From: Lawsonibacter hominis
GTDB lineage: Bacteria; Bacillota; Clostridia; Oscillospirales; Oscillospiraceae
Assembly: GCF_014287895.1 (NCBI RefSeq)
Contig: NZ_JACOPP010000036.1
Span: 1 to 22,039 of the forward strand
DNA length: 22,039 bases
Direction of reading: 5' to 3'
Shown: positions 7,429 to 14,543 of the stretch, in pieces
Layout of the letters: every line of letters starts with the position of its first letter
How positions within the stretch are numbered: the first letter of the stretch is position 1
Program-made: the position numbers and the translations under genes
Notes under the pieces: model-generated
The model's input: the letters and a program-made list of their open reading frames with translations, nothing else
What the model was told of the DNA's origin: nothing
Database searches by the model: none

Positions 7429-9048
7429 TTACGCCGTATGGAACGGCGCGATCCCTTGCGATATCTGGCTTTCCTCCGTTTCCTCCAGCTGGGCGAAGCG
7501 GAATTTGATAATGACTTCCTTGTCCTCGGTCAGCTCCACCCGCTCAATGAGGCTGACCAGCAGTTCCCGGCTCTCCCCGGCGGTTTCAATGAATCTTTGA
7601 ACCAATTCTTTGGCCCGGTCCTCAGGGCGGACAGAGCTTTTTTTGCGCAGCTCCAGCTCCTGCCGCTTTTCCTCCAGCAGTTTGCGATCCAGCTTCGCCC
7701 GGTTGAAGATCCGCTGAAAATCCTCCTCCGGCAGCAGCCCATTGAGCCGGTCGGTGTACATCCGGTCCAGGTTGGCGGTGAGGCTGTCGATTTTGGATTG
7801 GACGGCCTGGAGCTCCGTTTCCAGACTGCTCTGCTTTCTGGAATTCTCCACGGCTTCCCGGGCCATGGGCAGCAGTTCGTCGGGGTTCAGGTAAGCCCGA
7901 CAGACTTCCCGCACCTTGTCAATTACTGCATCGGTCACCGTCTTCTCTTTGATGGAATGAGAAGAACAGACGCCCGCTTTGGTAAAGCGCTGGTAGGTGC
8001 GGCAGACAAAGTACAGCACATCCTCTCCCATGGCGTTTTTCCGGTTGAGCACCGCCAGTGGGTAACCGCACTCGTGGCAGAAGATCAGTCCCTTGAGCAG
8101 GAAGTCGTAGGTCCGGCTCCGGGTGTGCTTGCGGCTGTTGAGCAGCATCCGCACCTTGCGGAAGGTCTCCGCATCCACCAGAGGTTCATGGGTCCCCTCT
8201 ACGATCACCCAGTTGGCTGGGCCCTGTTTCAGGCACTTCTTGGACTTATAGCTGATCTTCACACTGCGCCCCTGGACCATATTGCCGATATAGGTCTCGT
8301 TCTGCAGCATGTCGGAGATCCGCTCACTGCTCCACAGACCGGTGTAGGGACCGGGCCTTGCCACCGGCAGATTGGCGTAGGTGGCCGGGGTAGGTATCCC
8401 CTCCTGGTTGAGGAGCACCGCGATGTTCCGACAGCTCATCCCACTCAGGGCCAAGGCAAAAACCCGGCGCACAATGGGAGCCACTTCCTCGTCAATGACG
8501 ATCTTGTTCTTCTCCGTGGGATGCATCTTGTAGCCGTACACCGGCTTTCCGCCGATGAACTGCCCCTTCCGCTGCTTATCCCGCTTGACGCTCTTGATCT
8601 TCTTGGAGATGTCCTTGGCGTACATGTCGTTCATGATGGCCCGGAAGGGCGTGATGTCGTTGGCGGTGGAGTCCACGCCGGTGTCGATGCCGTCCAGCAG
8701 GGAGATGTACCGCACCCGGTGCTCCGGGAAGTACCGCTCCATGTAGTGGCCGGTCATGATGTAGTCGCGGCCCAGGCGGGAGAGGTCCTTGGTGATGACC
8801 ATGTTGACCTTCCTGGCCTCAATGTCAGCGATCATCCGCTGGAAGCTGGGGCGGTCAAAATTCGTGCCGCTCCAGCCGTCATCTACATAGGTATCGTAGA
8901 CACTCAGCCTATGCTGCTGCACGAACTCCCGCAGCAGGGATTCCTGGTTCTGGACGCTCTGAGATGGACCTTCGCTCTCATCCTCCTTTGATAGTCTGAT
9001 GTATAAAGCCGCATGGTAGTCCATGGGATTGCTTATCTCTAAGTACAT
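7429..9048 (-). CDS. Large serine recombinase, the probable sigK-element excisionase (SpoIVCA-like)
   Basis: A 539-residue site-specific recombinase. The N-terminal resolvase domain has the catalytic serine in YIRLSKEDE, then DDGWSGTNFDRP and the helix ITKDLSRLGRDY with conserved arginines. A recombinase domain follows (GGKPVYGY...GMSCRNIAVLLNQEGIPTP). A zinc ribbon with CHEC and two later cysteines and a C-terminal coiled coil (about residues 410-480) complete the large-serine-recombinase plan, used to bind att sites and control direction. AGGAGGT lies 5-6 nt before the ATG at 9048. The stop lies 36 bp from the left attachment core, and the gene points the same way as sigK. A recombinase next to a sigK-splitting core is the SpoIVCA arrangement, so mother-cell excision is the likely role. 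By sequence alone it could also pass for a conjugative-transposon recombinase. Confidence 0.93.
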   Translation of the reverse strand: MYLEISNPMDYHAALYIRLSKEDESEGPSQSVQNQESLLREFVQQHRLSVYDTYVDDGWSGTNFDRPSFQRMIADIEARKVNMVITKDLSRLGRDYIMTGHYMERYFPEHRVRYISLLDGIDTGVDSTANDITPFRAIMNDMYAKDISKKIKSVKRDKQRKGQFIGGKPVYGYKMHPTEKNKIVIDEEVAPIVRRVFALALSGMSCRNIAVLLNQEGIPTPATYANLPVARPGPYTGLWSSERISDMLQNETYIGNMVQGRSVKISYKSKKCLKQGPANWVIVEGTHEPLVDAETFRKVRMLLNSRKHTRSRTYDFLLKGLIFCHECGYPLAVLNRKNAMGEDVLYFVCRTYQRFTKAGVCSSHSIKEKTVTDAVIDKVREVCRAYLNPDELLPMAREAVENSRKQSSLETELQAVQSKIDSLTANLDRMYTDRLNGLLPEEDFQRIFNRAKLDRKLLEEKRQELELRKKSSVRPEDRAKELVQRFIETAGESRELLVSLIERVELTEDKEVIIKFRFAQLEETEESQISQGIAPFHTA

Positions 9049-9084
9049 TTGCTACCTCCTGAGATAAGCTGCCATTCATCAAGC

Positions 9085-9216
9085 CTATTGTACCGCGCTA
9101 TGAAATTCTTGCGCAAGGCTCCGGGTAAGGAAAAGTCGAAAGGATCGCAGAAAAATTTCTCTCGCATCCTCTTCCTTACAGAACTCATATCGCACCTGTA
9201 CCGCTTGCCTTTTCAA
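9085..9216 (-). CDS. 43-residue basic protein just upstream of the recombinase
   Basis: The minus strand has AGGAG at 9229-9225, 8 nt spacing and a TTG start at 9216; a TGA directly before it excludes a longer frame. It encodes MKRQAVQVRYEFCKEEDAREIFLRS... and ends AQEFHSAVQ, 36 bp before the recombinase start. The first half alternates as a beta strand (AVQVRYEF) and the rest is an amphipathic helix. I do not recognise the family. C. difficile skin needs a small element-encoded directionality factor for excision, so this is a reasonable candidate for that role, but only position and size support it. Confidence 0.55.
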   Translation of the reverse strand: MKRQAVQVRYEFCKEEDAREIFLRSFRLFLTRSLAQEFHSAVQ

Positions 9217-9273
9217 TCAGATCACTCCTCTCACATACTTTCTCTATTCTTATGTTTGCAAGAAAGAGGATTT

Positions 9274-9283
9274 GCTTGTCCTA
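9274..9283 (-). promoter_or_regulatory. Possible SpoIIID box upstream of the recombinase unit
   Basis: The minus strand reads TAGGACAAGC, a full match to the SpoIIID consensus WWRRACARNY. It lies upstream of the 43-codon ORF and the recombinase and downstream of the terminator at 9296-9320. Such a degenerate 10-mer is expected by chance about once per 2 kb of double-stranded DNA, so it counts only together with context. Confidence 0.35.
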
Positions 9284-9295
9284 AAATTTAGGTAT

Positions 9296-9320
9296 AAAAA
9301 AACCAAGCCCATCGGCTTGG
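9296..9320 (-). terminator. Intrinsic terminator of the 91-codon gene
   Basis: On the minus strand CCAAGCC, a 4-nt loop and GGCTTGG are followed by seven T. It separates the 9337-9612 gene from the recombinase transcription unit. Confidence 0.9.
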
Positions 9321-9336
9321 CACATACCTTCACAGT

Positions 9337-9612
9337 TTACAGATATTCGTCGAGGATCTCCCCCAAATCTGTCAGCACTTCGCCCGCAAAATCTTTCATC
9401 AGAGAAAGGTCCCCTTGAATTTCCCGAAACATCTGTGGGCGTTGTATGTCAGACAGTGAAATCAGGGAATAGAGAAGAATCGCAGCTTCCGTCTTTAGAT
9501 CCCTTCCATATAGATCCTCCAGGGCCCGGCAAAGTTTGTTGATCGTCGCAATCGGCATTCGCTGAGACATTGCTTCAAAAAAACGGAAGCGTAATGCTGC
9601 CTGATAAAACAT
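9337..9612 (-). CDS. 91-residue protein of unknown function in the skin-like element
   Basis: I do not recognise this protein. It is helical and acidic toward the C-terminus (DFAGEVLTDLGEILDEYL), has no membrane segment, and its middle (MPIATINKLCRALEDLYG) resembles the helical tail often seen after small Xre-type DNA-binding domains, though no complete helix-turn-helix is visible. AAAGGAGG lies about 19 nt before the ATG at 9612, further than usual, with an in-frame TAG between, so the start is uncertain. A clean terminator follows the stop, which supports a real transcription unit. Confidence 0.5.
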   Translation of the reverse strand: MFYQAALRFRFFEAMSQRMPIATINKLCRALEDLYGRDLKTEAAILLYSLISLSDIQRPQMFREIQGDLSLMKDFAGEVLTDLGEILDEYL

Positions 9613-9724
9613 GGAGTTCGAGCTTTTCTATCCTCCTTTATTATTTATGAATCGTTCGCTGTTCTCCTAACATTTGGCGGGTTCTTGGCCGCCGAGGTCA
9701 CACAATTGAATAAATTCTGCATAT

Positions 9725-9763
9725 GCGCCAGTAGCTCAATAGGATAGAGCGCACCCATCCTAA
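9725..9763 (+). pseudogene. tRNA-Arg(CCU) 5' half
   Basis: Acceptor 5' strand GCGCCAG, TA, D arm GCTC-AATAGGATA-GAGC, G26, anticodon 5' strand CACCC and loop ATCCTAA (anticodon CCT) are all in register. The next bases (GTCCA) do not pair as the expected GGGTG, and no T arm or CTGGCGC partner follows within the next 200 bp. The gene is cut at the end of the anticodon loop, the same place as the tRNA-Pro half at 4571-4608. I see no good promoter. The sequence runs almost directly into a 5'-truncated antitoxin gene, so a deletion or integration junction lies around 9764. Confidence 0.75.
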
Positions 9764-9803
9764 GTCCAAGCTGTATTTCACAGATTTTCTATATGGACCA
9801 TAG

Positions 9804-10138
9804 CGCTTTGTAAGGCAGTCCATTCGGGAGGGCGGAATTCCCTTTGAGATCAATTTGAATCAGCCAAACAAGGAGACGATTGCCGCTATGCTGGAGGCGG
9901 AAAGGATTGCGAAGGACCCGTCTGTAATGGGATACAGCGATATGGACGAGTTGTTTGCGGATTTAAGGCATTACCGCATCATTCAACGCGTGCGGATTGG
10001 CGCGAAAATTTGTGCCGCAAAAAGGCGCAAAACCGCAGGAATACTTTGTGTATTGCAAGGTTTTGCAACGCATTTGTGGGGCAAATCGGCCGCCAAGACG
10101 TGCGTGGAGAATTGTGCGGTGATGCCTTAAAGAAATGA
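9804..10138 (+). pseudogene. dinJ: DinJ/RelB-type antitoxin, truncated at the start and interrupted by a MITE
   Basis: The frame from 9804 encodes RFVRQSIREGGIPFEINLNQ, then ETIAAMLEAERIAKDPS and DMDELFADL, the C-terminal two thirds of a DinJ-type antitoxin (DNA binding and toxin neutralisation). The start is missing: an in-frame TAG lies at 9801 and only a shifted trace (TIAL) precedes it. A 162-bp MITE (9966-10127) interrupts the last codons. Removing it with one TA copy restores D-L-K-K-stop, with that stop overlapping the toxin start as ATGA. With the MITE present the frame runs on into an unrelated tail. No functional antitoxin is expected. Confidence 0.85.
9966..10127. mobile_element. 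162-bp MITE flanked by TA, inserted in the antitoxin gene
   Basis: The ends are inverted (AGGCATTACCGCA at the left, TGCGGTGATGCCT at the right) and imperfect complementarity continues inward over most of the element, so the whole can fold as one long hairpin. It encodes no transposase. TA flanks both ends (9964-9965 and 10128-10129), matching the TA target duplication of IS630/mariner-type transposases. The empty site can be reconstructed exactly from the antitoxin reading frame. Confidence 0.85.
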
Positions 10139-10424
10139 GCCAGACGAAATATGCCGTAAAGTTCACCACGCAATTTCGGAAGGATTACAAGCTGGCCATC
10201 AAGCGTGGCTTGAAAATTGAATTGCTGGAGCACATCGTTGCACTTCTGGCTGCGGGGGAACCGTTGCCGGAAAAAACAAGGATTATGCCCTCACCGGCAG
10301 CTGGGTGGGCCACCGGGAATGCCACATCCTTCCGGATTGGCTCCTAGTCTACCGGGTGGAGAATGATGTCTTGGTTTTGACCCTGACCCGCACAGGGAGC
10401 CACAGCGATTTGTTTGGCAAATAA
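10135..10424 (+). pseudogene. yafQ: YafQ-type mRNA interferase toxin with a frameshift
   Basis: YafQ is a ribosome-dependent endoribonuclease neutralised by DinJ. The first frame (KYAVKFTTQFRKDYKLAIKRGLKIELLEHIVALL) matches the N-terminal half. The rest (DYALTGSWVGHRECHILPDW, then ENDVLVLTLTRTGSHSDLFGK) is in another frame, joined by loss of one A in the run at 10271-10276 (six A where seven are needed). The original protein would have about 96 residues, normal for the family, with the catalytic-region histidines and the C-terminal HSDLF intact. As written the product stops at 10347 and lacks the active site. Loss of the toxin is consistent with loss of its antitoxin next door. Confidence 0.88.
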
Positions 10425-10442
10425 GTTGACACGGTTTTACAA

Positions 10443-10491
10443 AGCACAGAGGAGCGTACCATGGCAAGACCATGTTACGCTCCTCTGTGCT
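10443..10491. terminator. Long hairpin after the toxin remnant
   Basis: AGCACAGAGGAGCGTACCATGG faces CCATGTTACGCTCCTCTGTGCT across a 5-nt loop with one mismatch. No good T tract follows on either strand, so it is either a weak bidirectional terminator between yafQ and the convergent tspO or another structured element. Confidence 0.55.
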
Positions 10492-10557
10492 CTCTTCTCA
10501 TTGATCCAGCTGCTCGTCAAAGGGCATACCGGTCATAAGGATGGCTGTCCCGTTCTA

Positions 10558-11034
10558 TTACCGATTGAGCATCCACACGCCCAGATTCAGGTAGGCCGCA
10601 AAGGTCACCCACAGGAAGTAGGGCACCTGCAGCCACGCCGCCAATGAATCAGTCTTGCGGAAAGTGAAAATCATCCGGAGAATCAGCACCCACAGCACCA
10701 CCAGCCAAAGGAATGCAAAGCCGAAGTTCTGGAGATTAAAGAAAATGATGCTCCAGAAGAAGTTGAACGCCAGCTGGATTGCAAAGAGCCGCAGCCCCCG
10801 GGTGCGGTCAGGCGATGCCGGTGCCGCATAGATTCTGGCGGCGCTGACGCCCATGAGCAGGAACAGAATGCTCCAGACAATGGGAAAGACGATGGCCGGC
10901 GGCGAAAGCGGCGGCTGCCGGATCATTTCACTGTAAACCTCCGCACCATCCCGGGTGAGAAAGCCGGAAAGCGCCCCTACTGCCTCCACGCCCACAATCC
11001 AGAGCGCATATGTTTTCCATGAAGGTTTTTTCAT
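10558..11034 (-). CDS. tspO: TspO/MBR family membrane protein
   Basis: A 158-residue, five-helix membrane protein of the TspO (peripheral benzodiazepine receptor) family, which binds porphyrins and related tetrapyrroles and is linked to stress responses. Family motifs are present: PPLSPPAIVFPIVWSILFLLMG after the first helix, QLAFNFFWSIIFF in the middle, and PYFLWVTFAAYLNLGVWMLN at the end with the conserved tryptophans. The ATG at 11034 follows GGGGTGATGG. Length is typical (about 155-165). It is divergent from the FAD/Rieske oxidoreductase remnant and is one of the few intact non-defence cargo genes of the element. Confidence 0.93.
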   Translation of the reverse strand: MKKPSWKTYALWIVGVEAVGALSGFLTRDGAEVYSEMIRQPPLSPPAIVFPIVWSILFLLMGVSAARIYAAPASPDRTRGLRLFAIQLAFNFFWSIIFFNLQNFGFAFLWLVVLWVLILRMIFTFRKTDSLAAWLQVPYFLWVTFAAYLNLGVWMLNR

Positions 11035-11161
11035 ACACCATCACCCCGAAATAGCCTATGCGCCTCCAGGTGCTTCTATACGCCGGAAACAGCTCCTCCA
11101 GGCCATACTTTCTTCCATTTCGACCACACTATGTCCAAGCGTATGTTTTGGGAGGAATCGT

Positions 11162-12457
11162 ATGAAATCACTCTGGGAACAGACCTGGGCGCGTCCGAAC
11201 TTCGGGCGGCTCGAGGGCGACGAGATGACGGACATTCGGATCATCGGCAGGGCATAGTGGGCATCCTGTGCGCGTGGATGCTCCAGCAGGCCGGGATCTC
11301 CTATGTGCTGGCGGAGGCGGCCGACCCCCTGTGCAGCGGGGCAACCGGGAACACCACCGCCAAGCTGACCAGTCAGCACGGACTCATCTACCACAAGCTC
11401 ATCCAGACCTTTGGCGTTGACCGGGCGCGGCAGTATCTCTCCGCCAACGAGGCGGTCCTCCAGAACTACCGGGCGCTGTGCCGCCATATTGACTGTGACT
11501 TTGAGGAGAAGTCCGCCTATGTCTACTCCCTGGACGACCGGGAGGCACTGGAGGCGGAGCTGAGGGCCCTGGAGCGGCTGGGAGGCGGGGCGGAATTTGC
11601 CGACCACCTGCCCCTCCACTTTCCCACGGCAGGCGCCGTCAAATTTTCAAACCAGGCCCAGTTCCACCCATTGAAATTCGTCTCCGCCCTTTTCAAGGGC
11701 CTGCACATCTACGAGCACACCCCGGTGCGGGAACTGACCGGCACCACGGCGGTCACTGACCGGGGCAGGATCCGCGCAAAGAAAATCATCGTGGCCACCC
11801 ACTTTCCTTTCCGCAACAAGCACGGCAGTTATTTTTTGAAGCTATACCAGCGCCGTTCCTATGTGATCGCTCTGGAGCATGCCGCAAATGTAGACGGCAT
11901 GCATATTGACGAGGCGGAGGATGGCCTCTCCTTCCGCAACCACGGAGGTATTCTGCTGGTGGGCGGCGGCCACCGCACTGGAAAGCAGGGCGGCTGGCGG
12001 ACGCTGCGGGACTTTGCCGCAAAGCATTGCCCGCACGCCATAGAGAAATACCATTGGGCTACACAGGACTGTATGAGTCTGGACGGAGCACCTTATATTG
12101 GCCCTTACTCCGCTTCCACATCAGATCCGTATGTGGCCACTGGTTTCAACAAGTGGGGGAATGACTTCCTCCATGGTATCCGCTATGATTTTAAGCGATC
12201 TCGTTCAGGGAAAGAAGCATCCTTTTGCAGAAGTATTTTCGCCTTCCCGCACGATCCTCCGCCCCCAACAGGCTGTCAATGGCTGGGAAGCCATGGTCAG
12301 CCTGTTGGCGCCCACTACAAGACGCTGCCCCCACCTGGGCTGCGCGTTGAAGTGGAATCCCCAGGAGCACACCTGGGATTGCCCCTGCCACGGCTCCCGC
12401 TTTTCGGAGGACGGCAAGCGCATCGACGGCCCCGCTACAGGGGATCTGAAATCGTGA
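11162..12457 (+). pseudogene. FAD-dependent oxidoreductase with C-terminal Rieske domain, broken by two frameshifts
   Basis: The gene starts at ATG 11162 behind GGGAGG and opens MKSLWEQTWARPNFGRLEG, then DIRIIG, the beginning of an FAD-binding beta strand. A missing G in the run at 11250-11252 shifts the frame inside the GxGxxG dinucleotide-binding loop. The DadA-like body (AWMLQQAGISYVLAEA to SDPYVATGFNKWG) follows. An extra G in the run 12155-12159 shifts it again before MTSSMVSAMILSDLVQGK and the Rieske [2Fe-2S] motifs CPHLGC and CPCHGS. Repaired, it would encode about 430 residues. This architecture occurs in Firmicutes (YhfW-like) with substrate unknown. A continuous 449-codon frame from 11131 exists but lacks the Rieske part. 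Decay or homopolymer sequencing error are both possible. Confidence 0.87.
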
Positions 12458-12482
12458 GGCAGTGGCAGCTATTTCAATGAAA

Positions 12483-12524
12483 ATCCCCCGTTTATTTGCA
12501 AATTTCAGCACATAAACGGGGGAT
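12483..12524. terminator. Bidirectional terminator between convergent genes
   Basis: ATCCCCCGTTTA (12483-12494) pairs with TAAACGGGGGAT (12513-12524), an uninterrupted 12-bp stem. It sits between the ends of the oxidoreductase remnant (plus) and the MazG-like gene (minus). The T tracts are short. Confidence 0.8.
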
Positions 12525-12531
12525 CCAAATT

Positions 12532-12867
12532 TTATCCCAGTTCGGTATATTTGTCTTTGCGGTCGATACTTTTTTCCACAGGGTATTTCCGGCTGTTTTT
12601 TTCCAGCTTCTTCATCACGATCTCGTCAAAGTCGAATCCCAGATCATCTGCCAGCATAGCAGCATAGATGAGGATGTCCGCCAGCTCCTCCTGCAGTTGT
12701 TCAGCCTTGACCCCTACGACCTCCTCATTGGTCTTCCATTGAAATAGTTCCAATAGCTCCGACGCCTCCAGGGAGATGGAGATGGCCAGGTCTTTGGGGT
12801 TATGAAATTGCCGCCAGTGCCGCTCGTCCCGAAATTGATTGACCGCCTGTATCGTCTCTTGTTTCAT
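12532..12867 (-). CDS. MazG-like nucleotide pyrophosphohydrolase
   Basis: An all-alpha NTP pyrophosphohydrolase of 111 residues. The metal-binding motif is clear: E34-A-S-E37 in ISLEASELLELFQW and E61-L-A-D64 in LQEELADILIYAAML. Relatives hydrolyse (d)NTPs or modified nucleotides to monophosphate and pyrophosphate. It is the third gene of the operon; its ATG overlaps the stop of the GIY-YIG gene (ATGA), so translation is coupled. Placement behind two nuclease-helicases is unlike housekeeping MazG and suggests a role with them, for example depleting nucleotides during infection or removing a signal; that is inference. Substrate cannot be read from the sequence. Confidence 0.92.
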   Translation of the reverse strand: MKQETIQAVNQFRDERHWRQFHNPKDLAISISLEASELLELFQWKTNEEVVGVKAEQLQEELADILIYAAMLADDLGFDFDEIVMKKLEKNSRKYPVEKSIDRKDKYTELG

Positions 12868-14543
12868 GCCCGTCCCACGACCTCCATAAAATGCCGCTTC
12901 AAAGCAGGGTCCTCAAAATAGACCCTGATCCCGCTGATGCCCCTGGTCAGGAGCACATAATAGATCTGCCTCACATATGCGCTGAGTTCCGCCAGGGAAA
13001 AGCTCTCTTTCGGCGGTGTCCCGTTGGTGTCAAAATAGTGTTCCTTTACTGCCGACACCCTTCCGTTTTGACAGGCCAGATCCTTTGCGATCACGACCCC
13101 CACATAATCCAGGTCCACGCCCTGTATGGCATGGATCGACCCGAGCTCATCTTCACTTCCCGGTAATGCGATCCAGTTTTCATGAGTGGAATTCCACTTC
13201 CAGCGATGTTCTTCATCCTCCACCCAGTCAAATTCCGCATAATTCTTATGCCCCGGCTGATAGCGGCTCCCCCAGGGGCGGGCATACCCGGCCAACACCC
13301 TGCACTGGGCTTTCGGATGATACTGCCGCCGTTCATCTACATAGTCAAACAGTTCATGAATGGAATCCACGACGCCGAAATAGGCGTCCTTGGATGGATT
13401 CTGAAATACACAGGGATCAAATGCATCCTGTTTGATCTGCAGGAAGGAACAGATCCCATTGATGTAATCATCCGCCGTGTAGGTCGCATTCTTGTCCTGA
13501 ATCCGCACACGGAACTGCCTGGTGAGCATGCGCCGTTCCATACCCTTTTCCTGAATATAATCCTGGAAATCCCGGTACGGAATATCCGACGGGCGGATCG
13601 CCTGAATGGAGTCATAGAACAGCACCAGTCGCTCCGCCATTTCTCCCAGCAAAAACAATTCATTCTTTCGGGGATCGTTCGAATCAAAAATCCCTGTGGT
13701 CAAATGATTTTGTTTGGGGCTGTTCCATCGCAGCCGGTGGGCCTCATCCACCAAAAGGATATGGAAGCGCTTCTTTTGCCGGATCAATTGATAAGCGGTC
13801 CCAACCTCAATATTTTTCCCAAGACCATAGGCCCGAAAAATGCTGCGGGCGGTCTTGACCCAGTTGGCTTTCACCACCACACCGACATTCCATTTATGAT
13901 GTTCGCAAAGTCGGGCCGCCAGGTTGGTCAGTACCACGGTCTTTCCCGTTCCCGCCGTCCCTTCGATCAGAACGCTTCGGGGGCCCTCTTCTATCTCATG
14001 GATCAGTGCAGACTGTTCCTCGGACAGCTCCGTAAAGGGAGAATACTTGAACAGAATGCTGTTGCGCAGACCATCCAGTGACTTTTGATGCACCAGCCCG
14101 GCTTTGTACAGTTCCTGTTCCCAGAACGGCGTCAGCACCTGTGTCAGCACATCTTCCCGATAGGGATAATCGACGAATCGATTGCCCTGGGTCCTATTCC
14201 GGCAGACCCGCTTTTCCTTTCGCGGCAAATTCTCCTGATCCGCTGTGAGATATGTGATCAGCAGCGCCTCCAGGTCGTTTTGGGAATTTCCATCCACATA
14301 CTGGCCAAAGAGAATCGCTGCTTTCTCGAACTGCCGGTAATCTGTTTCCACTTCCGCCATATGCTCATCGTGCCGCGTTAAAAACCGGTCTGTCTGTCCA
14401 ACATAAAACGACCGCCGCCCATAATAGATGTAGATCACATGCCCGTGCTTTAAAACCGTCCTCTGTTCTTCGCTGCAGTGACCGGTGTCCAGATCCTCTG
14501 CCAGCAGAGAAAGGTGGATGACCCCATATTTCTTGCCTGCCAT
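12864..14543 (-). CDS. GIY-YIG nuclease fused to a DUF2075-type SF1 helicase
   Basis: A 559-residue two-domain protein. The N-terminal GIY-YIG nuclease shows VIYIYYG (residues 36-42), YVGQT (47-51), the arginine and histidine of TRHDEH, and a probable catalytic glutamate near residue 92 (NDLEALLITYL). The C-terminal part is a DUF2075 (PF09848, Schlafen group 3-like) helicase with Walker A GTAGTGKT (195-202), Walker B LLVDEAHRL, the arginine-bearing LTRQFRV, the motif SIHAIQGVDLDYVGVVIAKD and the terminal YVLLTRGISG. The ATG directly abuts the stop of the upstream gene and overlaps the downstream one, so all three act as a unit. The upstream gene carries the same helicase type with a different nuclease. 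I cannot match the trio with confidence to a named defence system. Confidence 0.9.
   Translation of the reverse strand: MAGKKYGVIHLSLLAEDLDTGHCSEEQRTVLKHGHVIYIYYGRRSFYVGQTDRFLTRHDEHMAEVETDYRQFEKAAILFGQYVDGNSQNDLEALLITYLTADQENLPRKEKRVCRNRTQGNRFVDYPYREDVLTQVLTPFWEQELYKAGLVHQKSLDGLRNSILFKYSPFTELSEEQSALIHEIEEGPRSVLIEGTAGTGKTVVLTNLAARLCEHHKWNVGVVVKANWVKTARSIFRAYGLGKNIEVGTAYQLIRQKKRFHILLVDEAHRLRWNSPKQNHLTTGIFDSNDPRKNELFLLGEMAERLVLFYDSIQAIRPSDIPYRDFQDYIQEKGMERRMLTRQFRVRIQDKNATYTADDYINGICSFLQIKQDAFDPCVFQNPSKDAYFGVVDSIHELFDYVDERRQYHPKAQCRVLAGYARPWGSRYQPGHKNYAEFDWVEDEEHRWKWNSTHENWIALPGSEDELGSIHAIQGVDLDYVGVVIAKDLACQNGRVSAVKEHYFDTNGTPPKESFSLAELSAYVRQIYYVLLTRGISGIRVYFEDPALKRHFMEVVGRA

Noticed and set aside
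7204..8991. A 595-codon open frame on the plus strand
   Set aside because: It is antisense to the serine recombinase, has low-complexity hydrophobic and Pro-rich sequence without motifs, and the minus-strand protein is unmistakable.
7429..9048. Recombinase of an unrelated conjugative transposon
   Set aside because: No conjugation genes are present, and its target core lies in sigK codons whose two halves rejoin in frame. The relation to sigK explains more.
11131..12480. An intact 449-residue oxidoreductase
   Set aside because: That frame lacks the FAD-loop start and replaces the Rieske domain by a Pro-rich shadow; the proper ends are in the other frames.
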